A stretch of DNA of 32,517 nt from Clostridia bacterium (GCA_017463245.1 JAFTPN010000007.1:1-32517); one strand, 5' to 3'; positions 24,211 to 32,022 are shown, counted from the first letter of the stretch. Notes: generated by a model from the sequence alone, not told the origin. Made by a program: numbers and translations.

Positions 24211-25178
24211 AACGCATCCTGTTGATGGTCTGCATCCTGTGCCTGCTGATGCTCACCGCCTGCACGCCCGCCCCCGCAGTTCCCGTGGAGACCTACGATG
24301 ATATGATCGTGGTGGGGTTCTCCCAGGTGGGCGCGGAAAGCGACTGGCGCAACGCCAACACCCGCAGCATGAGGGAGGCACTGTCTGAGCAGAATGGCTA
24401 CCGCCTCATCATCGACGACGCCCAGCAGAAGCAGGAGAGGCAGATCACCGCCATCCGCAACTTCATCCACCAGGGGGTGGACTACATCGTGCTGGCGCCC
24501 ACCACCGAAACGGGCTGGGACACCGTGCTGGCCGAGGCCAAGGCCGCAGGCGTGCCGGTGATCATTGTGGACAGGATGATCGAGGTGGAGGACGACAGCC
24601 TGTTCACCTGCTGGATCGGCTCCGACTTCCGCAAGGAGGGCGATGCGGCGGTGGAATGGCTTGCGCAGCACTTTGGCGATGAGCCCCTGCGCATTGTGCA
24701 TTTGCAGGGGAACCTGGGCTCCTCCGCCCAGCTGGGGCGCACCCAGGGGCTGGACACCGGGCTGGCAAACCACCCTGCCTGGGAGCTGGTTTACCGCAAC
24801 ACGGGGGATTTTACCCAAGCAAAAGGCCAGGAGCTGGTGGAAGCGCTCCTGGCACAGGGAATGCAGTTTGATGTGATCTATTCCGAGAATGACAACATGG
24901 CCTATGGCGCCATCGACGCCCTGAAAAACGCAGGCTTGCAGCCCGGCAAGGACGTGACCATCATTTCCTTCGACGCCAGTCACGCGGCGCTGGAAATGGT
25001 CATGGCCGGGGAGATCAGCTTTGACGTGGAGTGCAATCCTCTCCATGGCCCCAGGGTGCAGGCCATTATCGAGAAGCTGGAAGCAGGCAGCAAGCCGCCC
25101 AAGCTGACCTATGTGGAGGAAACCACCTTCGATGCGGCCACCATCACCCGCCAGATCATGGACGGCCGGGGTTACTGA
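24207..25178 (+). CDS. Lipoprotein sugar-binding protein, likely sensor partner of the kinase
   Basis: A 323-residue YtfQ-like binding protein. It starts at a GTG whose TG is shared with the kinase stop (GTGA), seven bases after AAAGGAGG. The signal peptide ends LMLTAC, a lipobox, so it is membrane anchored. The mature part has VVGFSQVGAESDWRNANTRSM, GVDYIVLAPTTETGWDTVL, PVIIVDRM, GSSAQLGRTQGLDT and VIYSENDNMAYGAI, matching YtfQ at 21567 step for step. Its coupling to a kinase rather than to transport genes implies that it presents bound sugar to the kinase, as XylFII does with LytS in Clostridium beijerinckii. That role is inference; the sequence family is firm. Confidence 0.9.
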   Translation: MKRILLMVCILCLLMLTACTPAPAVPVETYDDMIVVGFSQVGAESDWRNANTRSMREALSEQNGYRLIIDDAQQKQERQITAIRNFIHQGVDYIVLAPTTETGWDTVLAEAKAAGVPVIIVDRMIEVEDDSLFTCWIGSDFRKEGDAAVEWLAQHFGDEPLRIVHLQGNLGSSAQLGRTQGLDTGLANHPAWELVYRNTGDFTQAKGQELVEALLAQGMQFDVIYSENDNMAYGAIDALKNAGLQPGKDVTIISFDASHAALEMVMAGEISFDVECNPLHGPRVQAIIEKLEAGSKPPKLTYVEETTFDAATITRQIMDGRGY

Positions 25179-26761
25179 TCGCCCTGCATGGCGCGGTTGC
25201 GGTATTCCTTGGGGGTGATGCCCTCCAGCTTGCGGAACACATGGCTGAAGTAGTTCGGCTCGTTGTAGCCGATCTCCATGGCGATGGTGGAGAGCTTCAG
25301 GCTGGTGGTGGCCAGCAGCTCCTTGGCGCGCTCGATGCGCATGGCGGTGAGGTAGTTGATGAAGGAGCGCCCCAGCGTTTGCGAGAACACGGTGCTGAAA
25401 TGCGCCGAGCTGAGTCCCACTTCCTTCGCCACGCTGATCAAAGAGATATTCGGATCGCAAAAATTCTCAGCCACGTATTTTTCAGCCCTGCTGATGACGT
25501 GGCTGTATTTGATATTGGCCGGGTTCTCCTGCTTCATGCTCACGGCCTTTTGGAGCAGCTCCACCGCCGTTTGCCGGAAGTCCTCCATCCGGCCGGAGGC
25601 AGCGAAGATATCATGCTCGCCGCTGAGCTTGGTGGCAATGTCCTTGGCGTCCACCCCGGGGGTGTTGCGGGCGATCTGCTCCACGGTCATCTTCAGAATG
25701 TCGATCAGCGCATAGTAGCGCATCAGCATGCTGTTGAAGCGGCTGCCCTCCGGGCTGGCCAGCACATCGTCTACCAGGGCGGGCACATCCCGGGCGGTGA
25801 CGTATTGCAGCTTCTGCTGGAACTCCCCGCCAAAGGGGTCGCCCAGCTCGATCATCTCGGCGGTGATCTGGGCGGAGTCGTTCACGTCCACCACCTGCCC
25901 CACGGACACGCCGCAGACCTTCTTGAGAAGATCCGCCGCGGTGTTGTAGGCCTGGCACACGCCGCTGAGGCGCTGCACCACATTGCCCACCACGGTGGTA
26001 ATGGTGGGGCAGAGCTCCTTCATTTCATGCCGGAGGATGTTGATGAACTGGTACACCTTTTCGCTGAGGCTGTCGGTATCCTGGCCGTAGCACAAAACCG
26101 TGAGCTGGTTGGACTCGGTGAAATAATACAGGGGCAGACCCTGCTGCTGCAAAATGTTTTCCACCGCAAAGCGGGAGGTCTGGTAGTCGAATTCCTCGGG
26201 GCTGAAGGAGAACAGCACCAGCTGGTAATAGGGCTTCACAATGTCCAGCTCCAGCGCCCGGGCGCGCTCCAGCAGGGTGGCGGTGTTCAGCCCGCCGTAG
26301 AGCAGCTGCTGCATGAAATGCTGGCGCAGCGCCAATTGCACCTCGTCCTGGTCATAGCCCCGGGGCAGGGTGCTTTTTGTTTTGCTTTCGTCGATCTGCC
26401 GCGCCATTTCCTCAATCACTTTGGTCAGCTCGGCCGAGCGGATGGGCTTGAGCAGGTACTGATCCACCCCCAGGGAGATGGCCTTCTGCGCCGACTCAAA
26501 GTCCCCATAGCCGCTGATGATGATGATCTTCAGCCAGGGCATCATGGCCTTGGCGTGGCGGATCAGCTCAAACCCGTCCAGGAAGGGCATGCGGATGTCG
26601 GTCAGAACGATGTCGGGCATCAGATCCTGCATCATGGACAGCGCCATTTCCCCATCGGAGGCCTCGCCGCAAAAGGCAAAGGGGCCGGGCATGTTTTCGA
26701 TCACATTGCGGATGCTCTGGCGGATGAGCAGCTCATCCTCCACCACGAATACCTGGTACAT
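25172..26761 (-). CDS. YesN-type response regulator with AraC DNA-binding domain
   Basis: A 529-residue regulator with GGAGG upstream. The receiver (1-120) has acidic VVEDE, phospho-acceptor Asp55 in IVLTDIRMPFLDG and Lys105 in YLLKPIRS. A middle part of about 280 residues is weakly conserved. The end (about 420-525) is an AraC/XylS double helix-turn-helix: ISLISVAKEVGLSSAHFSTVF and LSTIAMEIGYNEPNYFSHVF with GITPKEYR. It faces the sensor lipoprotein gene and their ends overlap by seven bases. As the only AraC-type protein here it is the natural activator of ytfQ. Confidence 0.94.
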   Translation of the reverse strand: MYQVFVVEDELLIRQSIRNVIENMPGPFAFCGEASDGEMALSMMQDLMPDIVLTDIRMPFLDGFELIRHAKAMMPWLKIIIISGYGDFESAQKAISLGVDQYLLKPIRSAELTKVIEEMARQIDESKTKSTLPRGYDQDEVQLALRQHFMQQLLYGGLNTATLLERARALELDIVKPYYQLVLFSFSPEEFDYQTSRFAVENILQQQGLPLYYFTESNQLTVLCYGQDTDSLSEKVYQFINILRHEMKELCPTITTVVGNVVQRLSGVCQAYNTAADLLKKVCGVSVGQVVDVNDSAQITAEMIELGDPFGGEFQQKLQYVTARDVPALVDDVLASPEGSRFNSMLMRYYALIDILKMTVEQIARNTPGVDAKDIATKLSGEHDIFAASGRMEDFRQTAVELLQKAVSMKQENPANIKYSHVISRAEKYVAENFCDPNISLISVAKEVGLSSAHFSTVFSQTLGRSFINYLTAMRIERAKELLATTSLKLSTIAMEIGYNEPNYFSHVFRKLEGITPKEYRNRAMQGDQ

Positions 26762-26814
26762 AGGCGGCCTCCTTTGCGGGAATATGATGATGAACGTGAG
26801 TTACAGCTAATTGC

Positions 26815-26843
26815 ATTATACGCTTTTTTCCTGAAACAGGCAA
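26815..26843 (-). promoter_or_regulatory. Promoter of the YesN-type regulator
   Basis: On the minus strand TTGCCT, a 17-base spacer and TATAAT, 54 bases before the ATG. Unlike the kinase and ytfQ promoters it is near consensus, fitting constant expression of the regulator. Confidence 0.65.
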
Positions 26844-26864
26844 TATGCTGCAAGGAATGCAAAA

Positions 26865-26888
26865 GAGCCGGAGCTTTCGCTCCGGCTC
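26865..26888 (-). terminator. Rho-independent terminator
   Basis: GAGCCGGAGC/GCTCCGGCTC, 10-base stem with a 4-base loop, followed on the minus strand by TTTTGC. It closes the gene ending at 26896. Confidence 0.9.
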
Positions 26889-26895
26889 CCGTTTG

Positions 26896-27381
26896 TTATT
26901 CGATATGAGCTTCCGCTGCCAGCTTCGGCTGATCTTCCTTTTCGCTCAGGCGGATCATGTCGTCATACATTTTCTCGTACAGGCGCAGGATCTGCTGGTT
27001 GGTGGTCTCGCGGCTCTGCACCACGGTGGCAATGGCGTTGGCCTTGGCCTCTCCCATCACGTTGCCGGGAGAATTCATCTCACCGCTGTCGCCATCGCCC
27101 ATGGCTGCCAGGGATTCGCAAGCCTCTCCAATGTAGCTGGTCTGGTTGATGATGTTGTTGATGCGTTCCAGGATAACCGCCACAGTCATATCGCCGAAGA
27201 TCTTCATCGTATTGCTCATGTTGTTGTCCTCCATTTCATGTTCTGGCGGACACGCTAAGCAAATTCTGTTTTCGTTGACGAAGCGCGCCCGGCCATGTTT
27301 CACAAGACCCTTTGCCCGCTTGGGCCAGGTCGGTTCATACACGTTACCCGCTTCATCGACAACTTCAATGTTTTTTTCCAT
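26896..27381 (-). CDS. Hypothetical protein with PKRAKGLVKHGRAR motif
   Basis: A 161-residue protein. Of two near ATGs, MEKNIEVVDEAGN is chosen since GGGGGA lies eight bases before it; the first (27390) is too close. Residues about 17-40 hold PKRAKGLVKHGRARFV followed by ICLACPP, a basic block seen at the start of clostridial proteins of unknown role and similar to the start of RRXRR-type domains. The rest (about 60-155) is helical, with ILERINNIINQTSYIGEACESL and a TTNQQILRLYEKMYDDMI stretch. No catalytic residues are evident. A mini-ORF and duplicated start lie upstream. Nucleic acid binding is a guess from the basic motif. Confidence 0.7.
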   Translation of the reverse strand: MEKNIEVVDEAGNVYEPTWPKRAKGLVKHGRARFVNENRICLACPPEHEMEDNNMSNTMKIFGDMTVAVILERINNIINQTSYIGEACESLAAMGDGDSGEMNSPGNVMGEAKANAIATVVQSRETTNQQILRLYEKMYDDMIRLSEKEDQPKLAAEAHIE

Positions 27382-27386
27382 GGGTG

Positions 27387-27434
27387 TCATCCCCCGTTGT
27401 CTTGTTGAACGCCGTTTTTTGTGATGGGTGCCAT
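27387..27434 (-). other. 15-codon upstream mini-ORF, partial duplicate of the next start
   Basis: MAPITKNGVQQDNGG ends with TGA sharing bases with ATG 27390. DNA around its start repeats that of the main gene with a 44-base period (GGGATGGCACCCAT against GGGATGACACCCAT, then runs of A). The peptide echoes MTPMEKN. It starts only about nine bases after the expected transcription start, so it may act as a leader or be a duplication relic. Confidence 0.4.
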
Positions 27435-27449
27435 CCCCTGTTCCTGTTC

Positions 27450-27478
27450 ATCATAGCACAGATGGAAGAAATTCGCAA
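27450..27478 (-). promoter_or_regulatory. Promoter of the PKRA/GRAR-motif gene
   Basis: On the minus strand TTGCGA, a 17-base spacer and TATGAT. Transcription should start near 27443. Confidence 0.7.
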
Positions 27479-27547
27479 TAATTTTTTCGGGATATGCAAT
27501 TTTTTCCGGGTTGTGTACGTCTGATAGAGCAGGAGGGGATTTTGACC

Positions 27548-28072
27548 ATGAAGAGATTGCTCGTTTTGCTGCTGGCGGCGGTGCTGCTCGCCGCCTGCGC
27601 CGCGCCTGCTGACCGCACCTTTGCCACCCTGCCGCCCGCCACGGAGGCACCCACCGCCACGCCCACCCAGACGGCGGAGGCTACCCGCGCCGCCGTGCAG
27701 GAGGTGGACTTCGACCCTGCGCTGGTGGGGACGCTGCAATCCGCCACCCTCACCTGGACGCAAAGCGACGACCGGGGCAGCATCCACACCGGTGCGCTGA
27801 CCGATGCCTACAAGCTGCGCGTGCTGGAGGGCATCCTCTCCGGCGCGAAGCGGATGGAGAACATCCCCATGTGCTTCGATGCGGAGTTCAAGCACGAGCT
27901 GACCCTGGTGCGGGCGGATGGTTCCATCATGACCGTGCTGGTGTCCATCGACGAATGCCCTTATCTTCGGGAAGGGGACGTGTGCTACAACTATGAGCGC
28001 GCTGGCGAGAAGCTGACCGGCAAGGACAGCAATGCCGCTATTTATGACCTGTTCGGCGCTGTGATCCATTGA
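27548..28072 (+). CDS. Lipoprotein of unknown function
   Basis: A 174-residue lipoprotein. The ATG of MKRLLVLLLAAVLLAAC is chosen for AGGAGGGG upstream and because it starts a clean signal peptide with lipobox LLAAC; a longer frame exists but adds non-signal residues. A Pro/Thr-rich linker (PPATEAPTATPTQTAEATRA) leads to a folded part of about 120 residues with LRVLEGILSGAKRM and TVLVSIDECPYLREGDVCYNY. The two cysteines there could pair. I do not recognise the domain. Convergent with the foldase gene, sharing a terminator. Confidence 0.75.
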   Translation: MKRLLVLLLAAVLLAACAAPADRTFATLPPATEAPTATPTQTAEATRAAVQEVDFDPALVGTLQSATLTWTQSDDRGSIHTGALTDAYKLRVLEGILSGAKRMENIPMCFDAEFKHELTLVRADGSIMTVLVSIDECPYLREGDVCYNYERAGEKLTGKDSNAAIYDLFGAVIH

Positions 28073-28085
28073 TTTTCCCACAGAA

Positions 28086-28115
28086 AACCCCCGCAGGAAT
28101 GTACCTGCGGGGGTT
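28086..28115. terminator. Bidirectional terminator between lipoprotein and foldase genes
   Basis: AACCCCCGCAGG/CCTGCGGGGGTT, a perfect 12-base stem with loop AATGTA. On the minus strand TTTTCTG follows; the plus-strand T-run is short. Confidence 0.85.
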
Positions 28116-28132
28116 CGTTGCGTGTAGGGGGA

Positions 28133-29569
28133 TTATTCCGCGGTGCCCATCATGGCCTGGGCATCCTCGGAGTAGGTGATCTGGGCTTCGGCCATCCAGG
28201 CTTCCATGGTGGCGCTGAACAGCTCGTTCTCCTTCTCGCTCAGGGCAGCCTCGTGCAGGGCGAGCTGGATGTCGGCGGTGTATTCCACGGGGCCGGCAGG
28301 CACGTCGCGGGTGTACTGCACGATGTGCACGCCGTAGCTGCCCACCACGGGCTGAGCCACATCGCCCACCTTATCCACAGAGAAGGCGGCCTGCACAAAG
28401 GCGGGATCCCAGATGATGGAGTCCATGTGCACGGGGTAGCCCTCGGTCTTGGTGGGCTCCTGCTCCATGCCGGGGTCGGTGCCATAGGTGGCCACCAGCT
28501 CGGCGAAGGCAACGCCCTCGGCCAGCTTCTGGTTGATCTCATCGATGGTGGGCTGCACGGAGGCGATGATGGCCTGATAGGCAGCGTCCACATCGGCCTG
28601 GGTCACGGTGATGTCGGTGGTGGTGGCAGCCGCGATGGCCTCTTCCTTCTCCTCCAGCTGGGCGGAGAGGGTCTGGTAGGTGCTCAGCAGCTCCTCGTCC
28701 ACCTCCAGCAGGATGTGGGTGATGCCGCGGTAGCCTTCGGGGGTGTAGTAGGATTCCTGACCATAATACTGGGTCATGTACTCATACATGCCGATGTCTT
28801 CCTTGTAGCTGGCCTCGTCCTGCTTGACGTATTCGTCAAACAGGGCCTTCACCTCGTCGTCGGTCACGGCAGCGCCTTCCAGCATAAAGGCCTCCACGCG
28901 ATCCAGCTTGGCGCTGTTGAAGGCGTCCTCCAGCATCACGGCCTCGGTGTAGCCCATGCCCTCCAGCATGGAAAGCACGTTCACGCGGGCAGCGGCCTTC
29001 TCCTCCTCGGTGGATTCTTCGGTCACGCCGCCGTAGTAGGTGACGTACAGATCGACGATCTCAGCCCAGTTGGTGGCGTTTTCGGCCTCGATGGTGGCCT
29101 TCTCTTCGTCGGTGAACTGGTCAAAGCCCTTCTCGGCGGCCTTCTGCTCCATCAGCTCCAGCTGCACGGCATATTCCAGGGCGTACTGGTTCATGTCGTT
29201 CAGGAAGGTTTCGTCGGTGGTGTCGTAGCCATACTGGGCATAGGTGGACACCAGGTTGGCCTGGATCAGCTCCACGTCCTCACGCAGGATCTCGGTGCCG
29301 TTCACGGTGATCATCACAGCCTTGGGGTCGGCGGTGGTGGCAGCCGCATCGGCAGCGGGTTCAGCGGTGACGTCGGCCGCAGGCTCGGCGGTGACGTCAG
29401 CAGCGGGCTCAGCAGTGGGGTCGGCGGCCTCGGTGGCTACCACGGTGGGCACGGCGGGGGCGTCGGCAACCTGCTGATCCTTGCTGCCATTGCCAAACAG
29501 CACAACGGCCAGAACCACCAGCACAACGATCACCACAGCCGCGATGATCCACTTCATATTCTTTTTCAT
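28133..29569 (-). CDS. Membrane-anchored parvulin-like foldase (PrsA/SurA type)
   Basis: A 478-residue protein with GAAGGAGG upstream. Residues 7-28 form a single N-terminal membrane anchor without lipobox. Next comes an Ala/Pro/Glu/Thr linker (about 36-80) with tandem AEPAADVT units, then a SurA-like helical N-domain (ITVNGTEILREDVELIQANL) and a PPIC domain: ITHILLEVD at the start, GVAFAELVATYGTDPG, DPAFVQAAFSVDKVGDVAQP and GSYGVHIVQYT. About 60 residues, partly coiled coil, split the first strand from the rest of the PPIC domain. It should fold or guard exported proteins on the outside of the membrane, useful beside so many secreted binding proteins. Catalytic activity is unproven. Confidence 0.85.
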   Translation of the reverse strand: MKKNMKWIIAAVVIVVLVVLAVVLFGNGSKDQQVADAPAVPTVVATEAADPTAEPAADVTAEPAADVTAEPAADAAATTADPKAVMITVNGTEILREDVELIQANLVSTYAQYGYDTTDETFLNDMNQYALEYAVQLELMEQKAAEKGFDQFTDEEKATIEAENATNWAEIVDLYVTYYGGVTEESTEEEKAAARVNVLSMLEGMGYTEAVMLEDAFNSAKLDRVEAFMLEGAAVTDDEVKALFDEYVKQDEASYKEDIGMYEYMTQYYGQESYYTPEGYRGITHILLEVDEELLSTYQTLSAQLEEKEEAIAAATTTDITVTQADVDAAYQAIIASVQPTIDEINQKLAEGVAFAELVATYGTDPGMEQEPTKTEGYPVHMDSIIWDPAFVQAAFSVDKVGDVAQPVVGSYGVHIVQYTRDVPAGPVEYTADIQLALHEAALSEKENELFSATMEAWMAEAQITYSEDAQAMMGTAE

Positions 29570-29618
29570 AAGGGAGTACCTCCTTCACTTCCGCAGCGCC
29601 AGCGGCGCAGCTTTGTCT

Positions 29619-29647
29619 ATTATGACACGATTTTGCCCATTGTGCAA
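29619..29647 (-). promoter_or_regulatory. Promoter of the foldase gene
   Basis: On the minus strand TTGCAC, a 17-base spacer and CATAAT, 50 bases before the ATG. Confidence 0.65.
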
Positions 29648-29697
29648 CCGTGAATTCACAAAAGTTACACGCTATTCATTTTCTGATCACATTTTCA

Positions 29698-30339
29698 TCA
29701 CACAAGGCGGCGGCCAGCCAGGGTGAGCCGCTCCTGCAGGCGGCAGAGAAATTCTTTATTGGTGGGCTTGCCTTTTTCCGGATCCACCGAGTGGCCGAAG
29801 AACCTCTCCAGCGCCTGCAGGCTGCCGTGGCTCCAGGTGGATTCCACCAGGGTGCGCAGGCTGCGCTCCACGGCGGCGGGGGTCATGCCGTGGCGGCGGG
29901 CGATGAGCGGGTACAGCTGGTGGTGCAGGTCGCCCAGCAGCGGCGGATGCACCACCGTCAGCGCGGCCATGTCCGGCAAAAAGCGCCATGCCCGCAGCTT
30001 GGGCTGCGCTGTGAGCGCCTGCAAAAGGCTGCGGCTCAGGCAGGTGAGCTGCTCCAGGCGCTGCAAGGCCAGGGGCGGGATGCCCTGGGGGATATCCTCG
30101 CCGGGATGGATGACCCATGGGGGCGACAGGGGCGGCCGTGCTTGCAGCCGGGCGGCCAGCGCTTCGGCCTCCGGGCAGGGGCAGAGCAGGCACACCTCGT
30201 AATATCCATCGCACAGGGCGTGGTAGGCGGCCTCCGCTTCGGTGAACACCCGGCATTGCCACTCCTCGCCCCTGTTTTCCATGGCGGTCAGCCAGGTTTC
30301 GCCCTGGGCGGGGGTCAGGGCGAGGATCACGCACCGCAT
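29698..30339 (-). CDS. Spo0A-C domain regulator with degenerate receiver
   Basis: A 213-residue protein. The ATG of MRCVILALT is chosen since AAAGGAGGG precedes it. Residues about 140-205 match the Spo0A DNA-binding domain: LYPLIARRHGMTPAAVERSL, then ESTWSHGSLQALERFFG and GKPTNKEFL, in the order and spacing of Spo0A. The N-terminal part keeps the length and start of a receiver, but no acidic pair follows MRCVILALTP, and the phospho-acceptor site reads VCLLCPCPE with Cys53 in place of Asp. It cannot be phosphorylated in the normal way. It is divergent from a MATE gene with 0A-box-like sites between. Not the master Spo0A, which would have an intact receiver. Confidence 0.85.
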   Translation of the reverse strand: MRCVILALTPAQGETWLTAMENRGEEWQCRVFTEAEAAYHALCDGYYEVCLLCPCPEAEALAARLQARPPLSPPWVIHPGEDIPQGIPPLALQRLEQLTCLSRSLLQALTAQPKLRAWRFLPDMAALTVVHPPLLGDLHHQLYPLIARRHGMTPAAVERSLRTLVESTWSHGSLQALERFFGHSVDPEKGKPTNKEFLCRLQERLTLAGRRLV

Positions 30340-30392
30340 GGCGCTCCCTCCTTTGCATCGGCATAGGATTCGCCGTGGGCAGGGCACCTCCC

Positions 30393-30421
30393 TTTGACGA
30401 AAAAGAGCTTCCTTTGTCGGC
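30393..30421. promoter_or_regulatory. Tandem 0A-box-like sites
   Basis: TTTGACGAA (30393-30401) and TTTGTCGGC (30413-30421) are 20 bases apart, two helical turns on one face. The Spo0A box is TTTGTCGAA, so each departs by one or two bases. They abut the -35 box of the MATE promoter and lie upstream of the Spo0A-like gene. Confidence 0.45.
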
Positions 30422-30450
30422 TTGCATTTCCCTGGCGGCGGTGCTACAAT
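30422..30450 (+). promoter_or_regulatory. Promoter of the MATE gene
   Basis: TTGCAT, a 17-base spacer and TACAAT, with start expected about 23 bases before the ATG. Confidence 0.7.
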
Positions 30451-30479
30451 TTTCCCTGTGCGTTGAAGGAGGCGTTCCC

Positions 30480-31817
30480 ATGCAGGCTAACGATTTTTCC
30501 ACCGGCTCGGTGCGGCGGCACATCATCGCCCAGGCGGTACCGCTGATGATGGCGCAGCTGGTGCAGCTGCTTTATAACATTGTTGACCGCATCTACATCG
30601 GCCACCTGCCGGAAACGGGCAGCATGGCGCTGACGGGACTGGGCATCACCTTTCCGGTGATCGTGCTGATCGCCGCCTTCACCAGCCTGTTCGGCACGGG
30701 CGGCACGCCGCTGTTTTCCATCGCCCGGGGCAAAAAGGATACCCAGGAGGCCGAGGCCATTCTGGGCAATGTGTTCACGCTGCTGGTGGGCGCATCGGTG
30801 ATCCTGTTCGCGGTGTGCTATGTGCTGCACCGCCCCATCCTGTTCCTCTTCGGCGCCAGCGAGGCCTCGTATGTCTATGCCGACCAGTATTTGCAGATCT
30901 ACCTGCTGGGAACGGTTTTCTCCATGATCACCACCGGCCTGAACGGCTTTATCAACGCCCAGGGATTCCCCAAGTTTGGCATGGTCACCACGCTGCTGGG
31001 CGCGGTGATCAACATCGTGCTGGATCCCTTGTTCATTTTCATCTTCAACATGGGCGTGCAGGGCGCGGCGCTGGCCACGGTGATCAGCCAGGGCATTTCC
31101 GCCCTGTGGGTGATGAAGTTCCTCACCGGCAAAAAGGCCATCATCCGGCTGAAGCGCCAGTACCTGCGCATCGATCCCGCCCGCACCCGGCGCATCTGCT
31201 CGCTGGGCACCAGCGGCTTTGTGATGCAGGGCACCAACTGCCTGGTTCAAATTGTGTGCAACAACCAGCTGCAAGCTTTCGGCGGCGATCTGTATGTGGG
31301 CATCATGACGGTTTTGAACTCCGTGCGGGAGATCCTTTCGCTGCCCATGAGCGGCATCAGCAGCGGCGGCCAGCCGGTGATGGGCTACAACTACGGCGCA
31401 GGCCGCAACGACCGGGTGAAGGAGTGCATACGCTTCACGGCGGTGCTGGGCTTTGTGTACACGCTGGTGGCGTGGATATTGGTGATGCTCCTGCCCCGGC
31501 AGCTGATGGGCATTTTCGCCAGCGACGCGGCCACCATCGACCATGGCGTGGAGGCCATGTTCATCTACTTCTTCGGCTTTGTGTTCATGACCTTCCAGTT
31601 TGTGGGGCAGAACACCTACCTGGCGCTGGGCAGGTCGAAGCAGGCGATTTTCTTCTCCCTGCTGCGCAAGGCCTTCATCGTTGTGCCGCTGACGCTGCTG
31701 TTGCCCCACATGGGTTTCGGGGTGAACGGCGTGTTCCTGGCGGAGCCCATCTCCAACGCGGTGGGCGGGTTGGCGGCGTTTGTGACGATGTGGTTCACGG
31801 TGTATCGGAAGCTGTAA
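30480..31817 (+). CDS. MATE-family multidrug/toxic compound exporter
   Basis: A 445-residue, 12-TM exporter. The ATG of MQANDFSTGSVRRHIIAQAVPLM follows GAAGGAGG; longer frames upstream would read through the promoter. MatE repeats are clear: LVQLLYNIVDRIYIGHLPETGSMALTG in half one, with GFINAQGFPKFGMVTTLLGAVINIVLDPLFIF, and SGISSGGQPVMGYNYGAGR in half two. It exports drugs or metabolites using Na+ or H+. The DinF/NorM split cannot be made. It is divergent from the Spo0A-like gene, which is the probable regulator. Confidence 0.93.
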   Translation: MQANDFSTGSVRRHIIAQAVPLMMAQLVQLLYNIVDRIYIGHLPETGSMALTGLGITFPVIVLIAAFTSLFGTGGTPLFSIARGKKDTQEAEAILGNVFTLLVGASVILFAVCYVLHRPILFLFGASEASYVYADQYLQIYLLGTVFSMITTGLNGFINAQGFPKFGMVTTLLGAVINIVLDPLFIFIFNMGVQGAALATVISQGISALWVMKFLTGKKAIIRLKRQYLRIDPARTRRICSLGTSGFVMQGTNCLVQIVCNNQLQAFGGDLYVGIMTVLNSVREILSLPMSGISSGGQPVMGYNYGAGRNDRVKECIRFTAVLGFVYTLVAWILVMLLPRQLMGIFASDAATIDHGVEAMFIYFFGFVFMTFQFVGQNTYLALGRSKQAIFFSLLRKAFIVVPLTLLLPHMGFGVNGVFLAEPISNAVGGLAAFVTMWFTVYRKL

Positions 31818-31824
31818 TTGAAAA

Positions 31825-32021
31825 AGGGCGGTACTGCGTAGTTGTTTCTTCATGCAGCGTCCACCTCATCCGGCCTCGCTTTGCTCGGCCACCTTCCCCT
31901 CAAGGGGAAGGCTTAACGCCGGGTTGCGAACAAAGGCTTCCCCTTGAGGGGAAGCTGTCGCCTTCAGGCGACTGATGAGGTGGACGCTGCGGAAGCGCGC
32001 AACGTGGCAGCACCGCCTTTG
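31825..32021. repeat. Large palindromic MITE/REP-like element
   Basis: The core (31854-31990, 137 bp) ends in perfect 17-base inverted repeats, GCAGCGTCCACCTCATC against GATGAGGTGGACGCTGC. Inside are hairpins CCTTCCCC-TCAA-GGGGAAGG, GCTTCCCCTTGAGGGGAAGC and GTCGCC-TTCA-GGCGAC. The symmetry weakly extends outward to GCGGTACTGC (31829 region) and GCAGCACCGCC. No open frame is inside. The right half resembles the repeat at 1744-1792. It also could end transcription between the MATE and XRE genes, which are convergent. Confidence 0.75.
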
Positions 32022-32022
32022 T

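Noticed and set aside
29340-29430. Short repeats as a CRISPR or VNTR array
   Set aside because: They are in frame in the foldase linker and encode AEPAADVT units.
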